Of a DNA stretch of 64,000 nt, positions 54,675-63,042 are shown in pieces. The stretch spans positions 310,001-374,000 of the forward strand of contig CAVUJV010000033.1 of assembly GCA_963741845.1 (NCBI GenBank), read 5' to 3'. The stretch is from Roseiarcus sp963741845. GTDB lineage: Bacteria > Pseudomonadota > Alphaproteobacteria > Rhizobiales > Beijerinckiaceae. Positions within the stretch are counted from its first letter, which is position 1. Every line of letters begins with the position of its first letter. The notes beneath the pieces were generated by a model. It made no database searches, was not told where the DNA came from, and saw nothing but the letters and a program-made list of their open reading frames with translations. The position numbers and the translations under genes are program-made.

Positions 54675-55722
54675 TCAGGCGATTCCCACCGCCTCGCGGC
54701 GGCGGCCGCCCCAGTAAGCCATCAGCCCAACGCCCGCGAAGCCCACGGCCATCATGCCCCAGGTGGACGTCTGGGGAACGCTCGGAGCAAAGCCGCAGCC
54801 CGCGCCGCAGGTCAGGCGAAGAACCTGATCCGTTTGGCTGAGGAACAGAGAGCCGTTCGTCGAGTTCGACTCCGACGTAGTCGCCGCGGGAGCCGCCAGT
54901 GGCGATCAACTCGTAGGCATTGCCATCCGGAAGGAGCCCATTCGGATCCAACAGCCAGACGTTGCCGTCGTTGCCATTGGCGATGATGTCTCCGGCAAAC
55001 GCGCTGGAGCCGTAGATCACGCCGGTTCCGTCCGGGCTGCCGATATACGGCGACTGATAAACGGAGTTCGTCGAAGCGATATCGTAACCATAAATGTATC
55101 CGTTTGCGGCGGCGTAAATGGTCTTGCCGTCCACAGAGACAGAGACTCCGTCAAATCCGCCATACGTGTTGATCTGCGTGGCGGCGCCAGTCCCCGGATT
55201 GATGTCCCAAAGACCGTTGTAGGATGCGGTTTCGATGTGATGCGAGACCGGGTTCGTCCAGATGCCGTGCCCGGCGACCCCGGTTGCCGGGTTGGTCGCG
55301 ACGGTCGAATTTAAGCTGCCATCGCTGTTCAGGATCTGCAGTACGCCGTTGGCGTCATTGTTGCCGGTGTAGAGCACGCCATTGTCATTGGTGATCGCCA
55401 TGCCATAACCAGTCGTGGTGACCGGGGGCGAGGCGGAGGACAGGGCATTTGCGAATGTCTGATTGTCCATGTCCTTAAAGACGTAATTGTTGTGCTGATA
55501 CACCTGCAGGACGATCTGCCCGGAGGTGTTGGTGGCCGCTCCGAGCGGGCCACAACAATATCCCGTGGACGGGATGCCTGTTATGACTGTGGAAAGGTTA
55601 AATCCGTCGGCTATTCCCGCCGGCGTCAGCGCGAGTTGCGCGTTCGCCGGGCTGATTGCGTTAAATCCGAGGGTGGCAGCTATGAGAAGCGAACCCCCGC
55701 AAAGCCAATGAAATGCTTTCAT
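54675..55722 (-). CDS. PEP-CTERM-like exported beta-propeller-type protein (frameshifted)
   Basis: The restored chain is 348 residues. A signal peptide (LCGGSLLIAATLGFNAISPANA) is followed by a repeat of short strands resembling a propeller of the NHL/SMP-30 type (GYGMAITNDNGVLYTGNND, GFDGVSVSVDGKTIYAAANG, YGYDIAS). The last part, one base out of phase, is a PEP-CTERM-like tail: VPQTSTWGMMAVGFAG, GVGLMAYWGG, then RRRE. The Gln instead of Glu in the first motif makes the signal atypical. The shift lies at 54862-54872, net +1. The C-terminal signal is invisible if the frame is not corrected. No exosortase is nearby. Confidence 0.75.
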
Positions 55723-55783
55723 GGTTGAGTTCCCCAAGTAAAATTCGCAATCCTCGCCGCCATCCGGCGACGTAAGACTGCAA

Positions 55784-56485
55784 TTAACCAGTAAAGCAGG
55801 CTGTTACGTCACAAACAATTGGCAGGTTGTAGGGCTTGCGGCTGATGCGGCCCCTTTCATTGAATCGACGTTCACTTTTTCGTGAAGTCGGGGTCCGCGC
55901 GGCGACAGTCCGTGCTTTGCCCAGCTTCTCCCTCGGCCCGCGCGTTATGAGCGTGGTTCCCGGTCGCGCGGTGTCGAACAGGATGTGAGAGGCTCTATCA
56001 GCCTGCTCTGCGCGGGCGGGCTTCGCCAGATAGTCCGCGAGCGTCTCGACGATCATCGCGTGATCCTCGAACTGGGGCAGACCGGACACGCTGACGGCGG
56101 CCACCACGCCGACGCCGGCCACGCGGACGGGAAAGCTGCCGCCATGGGCCGCGTACTCGGCCGGGTCCATGCCGATATGGAGGCCGATCGTGTCGCCCTT
56201 CGCCCTCAGCCGCTCGCCGATCAGCAGGGACGAGCGATGATGCCGGAAGACGGTGTTGCTCTTCCGGCGCGCCCAGTCGTCATTGTCCGGGGCGCTGCCC
56301 GGCAGCGCTGCATGAAAAAGCGTGCGGTCCGGCGTCCGGATGTCGATCACGACCGGCGCGCCCCTGGCTTTGGCGGCCCGAACGAGGCGCGTTCCGACGT
56401 CATAGGCGATGTCCTCGTCGAAGGCGGGGAAGACGAGATCGGCTTCCTGCCGCTCGAGGTCCATCTGCGCTTTGGGTTCGGTCAT
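55784..56485 (-). CDS. UPF0303/HbpS-like (haem-degrading domain) protein with long tail
   Basis: The N-terminal 160 residues match the UPF0303/HbpS-type fold: EDIAYDVGTRLVRAAKARGA, VVIDIRTPDRTLFHAALPG, RRKSNTVFRHHRSSLLIGER and VRVAGVGVVAAVSVSGLPQF, then EDHAMIVETLADYL. HbpS binds haem or iron; the bacterial role is uncertain. Normal members end soon after LADYL, but here a 65-residue, arginine-rich tail (KPARAEQADRAS...) continues. A +1 change near LADYL would give an ending at EARPRRAG, so another indel is possible. Last gene of a GST-SDR-UPF0303 unit with gaps of 9 and 16 bp. Confidence 0.82.
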   Translation of the reverse strand: MTEPKAQMDLERQEADLVFPAFDEDIAYDVGTRLVRAAKARGAPVVIDIRTPDRTLFHAALPGSAPDNDDWARRKSNTVFRHHRSSLLIGERLRAKGDTIGLHIGMDPAEYAAHGGSFPVRVAGVGVVAAVSVSGLPQFEDHAMIVETLADYLAKPARAEQADRASHILFDTARPGTTLITRGPREKLGKARTVAARTPTSRKSERRFNERGRISRKPYNLPIVCDVTACFTG

Positions 56486-56501
56486 GGGCGGGCGGCTCTC
56501 C

Positions 56502-57248
56502 TCAGATGCAGCGGCCGCCGTCGACTTCCAGCACGACGCCGGTCAGGAAGGCCGCGTCGTCGCTCGCGAGATAAAGCGCCGCCTGCCCGATGTCGGCGGG
56601 GGTCGAGAATCGGCCGAGCGGCACGGTCGCCTTGAAGGCGGCGCGCTTCTCGGGCGTATCCTCGCCCATGAACATGGCGAGGAGCGGCGTCTCGCCCGCG
56701 ACCGGCGCCAGCGCGCAGGCCCGGATCTTGTCGGGGGCAAGCTCGACCGCCATGGACTTCGTCATCACATGCACCGCGCCCTTGGAGGCGTTGTAGACGG
56801 TGAGGCCCGGACGCGGCCTGAGGCCCGCCGTCGAGCCGATATTGATGAAGACGCCGCCGCCCTTCTCCTTCATGTGGGGGACGAAAGCCTGCGCGAAGAG
56901 CAGGATCGACTTCACGTTCACGGCGAAGATGCGGTCGAACTCCGCCTCCTCGACCTCCATCAGCGACTTGTTGCGATGGGTCGTTCCGGCATTGTTGACG
57001 ACGATGTCCACCCGGCCGAAGGCCTCGATGGCGGCTTTGGCCGCGCGCTCGACATCGGCCTTTTTCGAGACGTCGCCCGAGAGCGCGATGGCGCCCTTGC
57101 CGATCGTCTTCGCCGCCGCCTCGGCGAGATCCGCCTTCAGGTCGAGGCAGGCGACCTTCGCGCCTTCGCGCGCGAAAATCTCCGCAATGCCCAAGCCGAA
57201 TCCTTGCCCCGCGCCGGTCACCAGCGCGGACTTGCCCTCCAACCTCAT
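56502..57248 (-). CDS. Short-chain dehydrogenase/reductase
   Basis: The protein has 248 residues. Cofactor motif ALVTGAGQGFGLGIAEIF (GxxxGxG), NNAG motif VVNNAGTTHRNK, catalytic serine in INIGSTAGLRPRPG, and YxxxK as VYNASKGAVHV. The acidic residue after the second strand (ACLDLKAD) fits NAD(H) preference. It ends with the usual LTGVVLEVDGGRCI. Substrate unknown. Middle gene of the GST-SDR-UPF0303 unit. Confidence 0.92.
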   Translation of the reverse strand: MRLEGKSALVTGAGQGFGLGIAEIFAREGAKVACLDLKADLAEAAAKTIGKGAIALSGDVSKKADVERAAKAAIEAFGRVDIVVNNAGTTHRNKSLMEVEEAEFDRIFAVNVKSILLFAQAFVPHMKEKGGGVFINIGSTAGLRPRPGLTVYNASKGAVHVMTKSMAVELAPDKIRACALAPVAGETPLLAMFMGEDTPEKRAAFKATVPLGRFSTPADIGQAALYLASDDAAFLTGVVLEVDGGRCI

Positions 57249-57257
57249 AGATCCTCC

Positions 57258-57891
57258 CTAGCTCGCCTTGCGGCGCTCCACCAATTCGTCGTCGATCGCC
57301 TTGGCGCGAATAAAGGCGGGCCGCGCCGCCAGACGCGCCCAATAGTCCTCGAAGGCGGGGCGCTTTTCGATCCCGCCGAACATCATGCCCCAGCCGATCT
57401 GGGAGCCGACATAGACGTCGGCGGCGGTGAAGCGCTCGCCCGTCAGATAGTCGCCGGCGTAGAGCGCGCCTTCGAGCGCCGCGAGCGCGCGTTCGTAATT
57501 GCCGTAGCCGACGAGCCCCTCCCGTTCGGGCGGGATCTCGAAGCCGAGCGCCTTGTCGGTGACTGCGTATTCGAGTGGACCGGCCCCGAAGAAAATCCAG
57601 CGGTAATAGGGGCCGCGCTCGCGGGAGCCGGGCGGCGGCGCGAGACCCGCATCCGGAAAGACGTCGGCGAGATAGGCGCAGATGGCGGCGGCCTCGGTCA
57701 CGACGGTCGATCCGTGCTTGATCGCGGGCACCTTCCCCATCGGATTGATGGCGAGATAGTCCGGCGACCTCATCGAGTGGCCGAATTCGAGGATCCTGCG
57801 ACTCGTAGGGCTGACCCACTTCTTCGAGCATCCAGCGCACGACGCGCGCGCGCGACATCGGGTGGGTGTAGAAAACCAGTTCGTCGCTCAT
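57258..57891 (-). CDS. Glutathione S-transferase (frameshifted)
   Basis: The restored chain is 210 residues. The N-terminal thioredoxin-like start ELVFYTHPMSRARVVRWMLE is read from ATG 57891. The rest (MRSPDYLAINPMGKVPAIKH, then the cis-Pro region VTEAAAICAYLADVFPDAG) is one base out of phase. The shift lies at 57795-57796, where CAGGATCC has one extra G, giving ILEFGHSMRSPDY after correction. The C-terminal helical domain (AADVYVGSQIGWGMMF) is intact. First gene of the unit, divergent from guaC. Confidence 0.85.
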
Positions 57892-57993
57892 CCCACGCTC
57901 TCCGCTCTCCAGCCGATTCGTTTCCCCGTACGGCCGTGGTAAAGGAACGACGGCGGGATCGCGACCGTCTCCCCATTCGAATCTGGAATTACC

Positions 57994-59040
57994 ATGCGCA
58001 TCGAAACCGACGTCAAGCTCGATTTCAAGGACGTTCTGATCCGCCCCAAGCGTTCGACCCTCAATACGCGAAGCGCCGTCGACATCAACCGGGCCTTCCG
58101 GTTCCTGCATACCGGCTCGGAATGGACGGGCTTTCCGCTCATCGCGGCCAATATGGACGTCACGGGCACAATGGCAATGGCCCGGGCGCTGGGCAAGCAC
58201 GGGGCGCTCACCGCCCTGCACAAGCACTATCCGGAAGCCAGGCTCGCCGAGTTCTTCGCCTCCGAGGATGGCCGGCACGCCTTCTACTCGCTCGGCATCA
58301 CGGCGGCCGACCTCAAGAAGCTCACCGCCGTCGCCAAAGCGACGCCGATCCGCCTCATCTGCCTCGACGTCGCCAATGGCTATGCCGAGAAGTTTCTGGA
58401 GATCGTGCGCCGGGTGCGCGACGATCATCCCGAGGCGGTCATCATGGCGGGCAATGTCGTCACCGGCGACATGACGGAAGCGCTGATCCTGGCGGGCGCC
58501 GACATCGTCAAGATCGGCATCGGCCCAGGCTCCGTCTGCACCACCCGGCGCGTCACCGGCGTCGGCTATCCGCAGCTCTCCGCCATCATCGAATGCGCCG
58601 ACGCCGCGCACGGGCTGAAAGGTCTCGTCTGCGCGGACGGCGGCTGCACCGTGCCCGGCGACATCGCAAAGGCCTATGGGGCGGGCGCCGATTTCGTTAT
58701 GCTCGGCGGCATGCTCGCCGGCCACGACGAATGCGACGGCGACATCCGCTACGAGGAGCGCAATGGCGAGAAGGTGCCGGTCGGCATGACCTTCTATGGA
58801 ATGTCATCGGAAGCCGCGATGAAGAGGCACTCGGGCGGCGTCGCGCACTATCGCGCCGCCGAGGGCAAGTCCGTCGAGACGCCCTACCGCGGCCCGGTCG
58901 ATCACACGATGGGCGAAATCATGGGCGGCGTGCGCTCCATGATGACCTATATCGGCGCGGCGCGGCTGAAAGAGGTGTCGAAGCGCACGAGCTTCGTTCG
59001 GTGTCAGCGCCAGACGAACGACGTGTTCGGGGGAGGGTGA
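57994..59040 (+). CDS. guaC: GMP reductase
   Basis: GuaC converts GMP to IMP with NADPH. Seen: DFKDVLIRPKRSTLNTRSAV, the FPLIAANMDVTGTMAMA segment, GNVVTGDMTEALILAGADIV, KIGIGPGSVCTTRRVTGVGY with the catalytic Cys, and CADGGCTVPGDIAKAYGAGA. Length 348, normal for the GuaC1 type. The C-terminus ends FVRCQRQTNDVFGGG. Divergent from GST. Confidence 0.93.
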   Translation: MRIETDVKLDFKDVLIRPKRSTLNTRSAVDINRAFRFLHTGSEWTGFPLIAANMDVTGTMAMARALGKHGALTALHKHYPEARLAEFFASEDGRHAFYSLGITAADLKKLTAVAKATPIRLICLDVANGYAEKFLEIVRRVRDDHPEAVIMAGNVVTGDMTEALILAGADIVKIGIGPGSVCTTRRVTGVGYPQLSAIIECADAAHGLKGLVCADGGCTVPGDIAKAYGAGADFVMLGGMLAGHDECDGDIRYEERNGEKVPVGMTFYGMSSEAAMKRHSGGVAHYRAAEGKSVETPYRGPVDHTMGEIMGGVRSMMTYIGAARLKEVSKRTSFVRCQRQTNDVFGGG

Positions 59041-59199
59041 GGGGCCGACGGCGCCCGACCGGACATCAAAGTTCGCCCGCGGCTTCCGTGCACTTTTCCG
59101 TTCAACGGGGACGATAGATTTGTTTCTCGAAGAAGCGTCTGTTCGATCGCCGAGGAGCGAGCCGTCCTCGACGGTGCTCCTTGCTGGCAGGAGTCTTTG

Positions 59200-59736
59200 A
59201 TGTCGAATCTTGGCAAATGGAACGCCTCTTATTCGAGAGCCAATCTCGACGAAATCTCCTATGGCGATGGCGTCACATATCTGATGGCGGCGGCGTTTCT
59301 CGCCGATGTCGATGAAGTCGAGGACTGGGGTTGCGGCACCGGCGCGTTTCGCCGCTTCTGCAAGACGAAATACATCGGTATTGATGGAAGCAAGACACCC
59401 TATGCTGACAAAATCGTCGACCTTGAGGAATACAGAACAAATTGCTCCGGGATAATGTTGCGTCACGTTCTTGAACATAACTATAATTGGGAACGAATAC
59501 TGACGAACGCGGTTTTGTCATTCCGTCACAAGTTATTTTTGTGTTTGTTCACTCCGTTTGCAGACAGCACGAGGGAAATCGTCAACTATAAGGATAGAGG
59601 AATGGACGTGCCGGACCTGTCTTTTTCGCGATCGGATATTGAGAAATATTTTACCGGGCTCAAGTGGACGCTTTTCGAAGACCTGAAAACAGATACGCAA
59701 TATAAGACTGAGCACGTTTATCTGATATGGCGATGA
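59200..59736 (+). CDS. SAM-dependent methyltransferase-like protein (AT-richer, likely acquired)
   Basis: The protein has 178 residues. The pattern is a short class I methyltransferase: VEDWGCGTGAFRRFCKTKYI with the SAM glycine motif, IGIDGSKTPYADKIVDL and SGIMLRHVLEHNYNWERIL, and a C-terminal FEDLKTDTQYKTEHVYLIW. AGGAG about 7 nt upstream supports ATG 59200. Composition is clearly AT-richer than the neighbours, with different codon use, so recent transfer is likely. Substrate unknown; small molecules or polysaccharides are typical. Confidence 0.8.
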   Translation: MSNLGKWNASYSRANLDEISYGDGVTYLMAAAFLADVDEVEDWGCGTGAFRRFCKTKYIGIDGSKTPYADKIVDLEEYRTNCSGIMLRHVLEHNYNWERILTNAVLSFRHKLFLCLFTPFADSTREIVNYKDRGMDVPDLSFSRSDIEKYFTGLKWTLFEDLKTDTQYKTEHVYLIWR

Positions 59737-59790
59737 TCGATCCGCGAAGCTCGTTTGAGAGACGCCTGCGTCGTTTGGTCCAGCGCCAGC

Positions 59791-60615
59791 TTACGGCCCG
59801 TTTAGCTTGTCCGCGAATTGGGCGATCGTCCTGGCGTAGACCTCGGCGGAATTCCACTGGAGAAGCGTCGAGAAATTAGGCTGGCCGGGATCCCAGCCCT
59901 GGCCCTGCTGCCAGCCCTTCGCACGCAGGAAGTTGGCGGTCGAGGCCAGGGCGGCCGCCGAGTCCCGCATCAGGTTTCCGCCCCGCCCGCCATGGGAATC
60001 GACGCCGTATTTCAGATAGGCCGAGGGCATGAACTGCGTCTGGCCGAGTTCGCCCGCCCAGGCGCCGCGCATCTGCTCGGGCGTCAGAAGGCCGCGCTGG
60101 ACGATCATCAGCGCATTGATCAGCTCCGCCTGGTAGAGCGAGCCACGTCGACAATCGTAGGCCAGCGTCGCCAGCGCGGTGAAGGTCGGATATTGACCGA
60201 GCGCCGCGCCGAAATCCGTCTCGAGTTCCCAGATCGCCACCAGCACCGGAGCGGGCACGCCGTAAGTCTGCTCGATACGTTCCAGCGGTTCCGCATAGGC
60301 GATCATCATGTGCTTACCGCGCTTGATGCGGCCCGGCGTGACATGGCTGGCGGCGAAAGAAGCGAAATTGCCGTTCCAGGACGATTGCCCCAGGTCGTGT
60401 TTTAGCACCGACGGGTCGAAAGTCGCGTTCCCGAGCGCGCGGTCCACCACGTCCGGCGAGACGCCGTCGTAAATCGCGACCTGCTTGAATTCCTCGAGCC
60501 AGGCCTTGAACCCCTCGGGACTGTTTCCACATTGGGCGGCGCGGACAGGCGTGAGGGCGAAAAGGAGGGCCCCCGCCGCGATCGTCATACGCAGGAATGA
60601 CATTCGTCCGCCCAT
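59791..60615 (-). CDS. Lytic murein transglycosylase (MltB type)
   Basis: The protein has 274 residues. A signal peptide (IAAGALLFALTPVRA) is followed by the SLT_2 domain: SPEGFKAWLEEFKQVAIYDG, LERIEQTYGVPAPVLVAIWE with the catalytic Glu in AIWELETDFG, ALGQYPTFTALATLAYD, and MRGAWAGELGQTQFMPSAYL. It cleaves peptidoglycan with formation of an anhydro-muramyl end. GGAG 6 nt upstream fixes ATG 60615. No peptidoglycan-binding domain or lipobox is present, so it is soluble periplasmic. Confidence 0.93.
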   Translation of the reverse strand: MGGRMSFLRMTIAAGALLFALTPVRAAQCGNSPEGFKAWLEEFKQVAIYDGVSPDVVDRALGNATFDPSVLKHDLGQSSWNGNFASFAASHVTPGRIKRGKHMMIAYAEPLERIEQTYGVPAPVLVAIWELETDFGAALGQYPTFTALATLAYDCRRGSLYQAELINALMIVQRGLLTPEQMRGAWAGELGQTQFMPSAYLKYGVDSHGGRGGNLMRDSAAALASTANFLRAKGWQQGQGWDPGQPNFSTLLQWNSAEVYARTIAQFADKLNGP

Positions 60616-60734
60616 GTTGAACTCCGCCCCGAACATATTGTCGCGCGAAGGGTTGAGGAACCAGTAACGGCGAAAACAGGCTGAACCTTGGCGAATGCTG
60701 GCCGCCCGAACCCTCTCCGTGATAAAGAGCGCCG

Positions 60735-61949
60735 ATGACTTCCCTTCTATCCTCCGACGCCCGCCCGCTTTCCGCGGCTCGCGCTCCCGCGCGCCTTGCC
60801 GGCGCGACGCGCGCCGAGATCGCCCGCGCGCTCGAAGAGATCGGCGTTCCGGAGCGCGAGCGCAAAATGCGGCTCTCGCAACTCTGGCACTGGATCTACC
60901 ATAAGGGTGTCCGGGATTTCTCGGATATGCGCAACATTGGGCGGCCGCTGCTCGAGCGGCTGGGCGAGCGCTACGCGCTCGGCCGACCCGAGATCGTCAC
61001 CGAGCAGGTTTCGGCCGACGGGACCCGCAAGTGGCTCCTGCGCATGCCTCCGGCCCATCCCCTCGACAAGGGCGCGGAGATCGAGTGCGTCTATATCCCC
61101 GAGTCGGATCGCGGCACGCTCTGCGTGTCGAGCCAGGTCGGCTGCACGCTGAACTGCTCCTTCTGCCACACCGGGACGATGCCGCTGGTCCGCAATCTGA
61201 CGGCGGCCGAAATCGTCGGGCAGGTGCTGCTGGCGCGCGACCGGCTCGGCGACTTTCCCGGCGGGACGGCGCCGACCGACGGGATCGTGCCCTCCGGGGA
61301 AGGCGTGCGGGCGGTGTCGAATATCGTCTTCATGGGGATGGGCGAGCCGCTCTACAATTTCGACGCGGTCCGCGACGCCATCGCGATCCTCACCGACGGC
61401 GACGGACTCTCGATCTCGCGCCGGCGCATCACCGTCTCGACCTCGGGCGTCGTGCCGGAAATGGGGCGGCTTGGCGCGGAATGCGGGACGATGCTCGCCG
61501 TCTCGCTGCACGCGACCAACAATCCGCTTCGCGAGACGCTCGTGCCGCTCAACCGCAAATATCCGATCGAGGCGCTGATGCAGGCGTGCCGGGATTATCC
61601 GGGGGCGTCGAACGCCCGTCGCATCACTTTCGAATATGTGATGCTGAAGGGCGTCAACGATTCCCCGGCCGAGGCCCGCGCCCTTGTGCGCCTGCTCAAG
61701 GGCCTTCCGGCCAAGATCAATCTCATCCCCTTCAACCCGTGGCCCGGCAGTCCGTATGAATGCTCGGACTGGGAGACGATCGAGCGGTTTTCCGAGATCG
61801 TCTTCAACGCGGGCTATGCCAGCCCCGTGCGCACGCCCCGGGGCCGCGACATTTTGGCGGCTTGCGGACAGCTCAAGAGTGAGAGTGAAAAGATCCGGGC
61901 GCGGGCCAGAATGATGCTCGAGGAGAGCTTGGCGATTGGACAGGAATGA
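60735..61949 (+). CDS. rlmN: Dual-specificity rRNA/tRNA adenine-C2 methyltransferase
   Basis: Radical SAM enzyme that methylates A2503 of 23S rRNA and A37 of some tRNAs. Iron-sulfur motif CTLNCSFCHTG (CxxxCxxC), GMGEPLYNFDAVRDAI, the RRRITVSTSGVVPEM segment, and the second catalytic Cys in DILAACGQLK. Length 404, near the family norm with a small extension. The stop overlaps the TTG start of hflK by 14 nt. Confidence 0.95.
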   Translation: MTSLLSSDARPLSAARAPARLAGATRAEIARALEEIGVPERERKMRLSQLWHWIYHKGVRDFSDMRNIGRPLLERLGERYALGRPEIVTEQVSADGTRKWLLRMPPAHPLDKGAEIECVYIPESDRGTLCVSSQVGCTLNCSFCHTGTMPLVRNLTAAEIVGQVLLARDRLGDFPGGTAPTDGIVPSGEGVRAVSNIVFMGMGEPLYNFDAVRDAIAILTDGDGLSISRRRITVSTSGVVPEMGRLGAECGTMLAVSLHATNNPLRETLVPLNRKYPIEALMQACRDYPGASNARRITFEYVMLKGVNDSPAEARALVRLLKGLPAKINLIPFNPWPGSPYECSDWETIERFSEIVFNAGYASPVRTPRGRDILAACGQLKSESEKIRARARMMLEESLAIGQE

Positions 61950-63042
61950 AGCCGCTGTCGCGTCAGACGCGGCGGACAGGCAGCCGGCCCCGATCGAACT
62001 GCGGAAGCTCGCCTGGTCGAGCCTGGACGGCGTATTCCGCATGCCCCGCTTCGGCTGGCGCGGTACGGCTGCTCTGATCGCGATCGTTTGCCTGGCGTGG
62101 GCGTCCACGGCGTTCTATCGCGTGCAGCCGGATGAAAAGGGGATCGTTCTGCGGTTCGGCGCCTGGGTGGACACGACCGATCCGGGCCTCCATGTCCATT
62201 GGCCGTACCCGATCGAGACCGTGCTGCTGCCCAAAGTGACGCAGGTCAATCAGATCCAGCTCGCCGTCGGGTCGTCCGCCCCCGGCGACGCCCAGTCGAA
62301 CCGCGGCGGGCAGATGCTGACCGGCGACGAGAATATCGTCGAGGCGGATTCGGCCATCTTCTGGAAGATCCGCGATCCGGGCAAGTTTCTGTTCCGGCTG
62401 GACAATCCCGAGCTTGCGGTGAGAATCGCGGCCGAGGGGGCGCTCCGCGACGTCATCAGCGGCACGCCGATCCAGGCCGCCATGTCGAACAAGCGCCAGC
62501 AGATCGCCGACCAGACGAAGGCGCTTCTGCAAAAGATTCTCGACGAGGATCAGGCCGGCGTCGAGATCACCGAGGTGCAATTGCAGCGCGTCGAGCCGCC
62601 GCTCGCGGTGATCGACGCCTTCAACGACGTGCAGCGCGCTCGCGCCGATCAGGAGCGCGCGCGAAACGAAGCGCAGGCTTACGCCAACGACATTCTGCCC
62701 CGCGCGCGCGGCGACGCCGAGCGCATCCGGCAGGAGGCGGAGGCGTATAAAGCTCAGGTCGTCAATCTTGCGCAGGGCGAAGCCAACGCCTTCCTTCCGC
62801 TGCTCAAGAGCTACCGGGAGGCCAGGGACGTCACCGCGTGGCGCCTCTACCTTGAAAGCGTCAGCGAGGTCCTCAAGCACGCATCCAGGGTCATCGTCGA
62901 CGCCTCCGGCAAGGGCATGACGAGCGTCATGCCCTATCTGCCCCTTCCCGACGGCAAGCCGCCCGCGTCGCCTCCCGCGCCGACCGTCGCCGCAGCGCCG
63001 GCGCCGAACCTCCCCGCGCCTTCGCAGGGAGCCGTGAAATGA
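61936..63042 (+). CDS. hflK: FtsH protease activity modulator HflK
   Basis: HflK forms with HflC a membrane complex that controls the FtsH protease. The 368 residues have an N-terminal cytosolic tail, one membrane helix (GTAALIAIVCLAWASTAFY, about 45-63), and an SPFH/band-7 domain (VQPDEKGIVLRFGAWVDTTD, then GLHVHWPYPIETV), a coiled coil (DVQRARADQERARNEAQAYA) and a proline-rich end. TTG start at 61936 with GAGGAG about 10 nt upstream, inside rlmN's end; the next in-frame start would trim the cytosolic tail. 4-nt overlap with hflC. Confidence 0.93.
   Translation: MDRNEAAVASDAADRQPAPIELRKLAWSSLDGVFRMPRFGWRGTAALIAIVCLAWASTAFYRVQPDEKGIVLRFGAWVDTTDPGLHVHWPYPIETVLLPKVTQVNQIQLAVGSSAPGDAQSNRGGQMLTGDENIVEADSAIFWKIRDPGKFLFRLDNPELAVRIAAEGALRDVISGTPIQAAMSNKRQQIADQTKALLQKILDEDQAGVEITEVQLQRVEPPLAVIDAFNDVQRARADQERARNEAQAYANDILPRARGDAERIRQEAEAYKAQVVNLAQGEANAFLPLLKSYREARDVTAWRLYLESVSEVLKHASRVIVDASGKGMTSVMPYLPLPDGKPPASPPAPTVAAAPAPNLPAPSQGAVK

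Noticed and set aside
8532..57796. Programmed frameshifting as explanation for the split genes
   Set aside because: The eight sites share no slippery heptamer or common structure, and ackA, GST and RsmB-type genes are not known for it. Two sites (48011 and 54862 regions) share CGAACTCGA, but two of eight is too few to build on.
56482..58725. 747-residue minus frame covering GST, SDR and guaC
   Set aside because: Only the short GST N-terminal stretch is real coding; the rest is shadow. Its presence instead exposed the GST frameshift.
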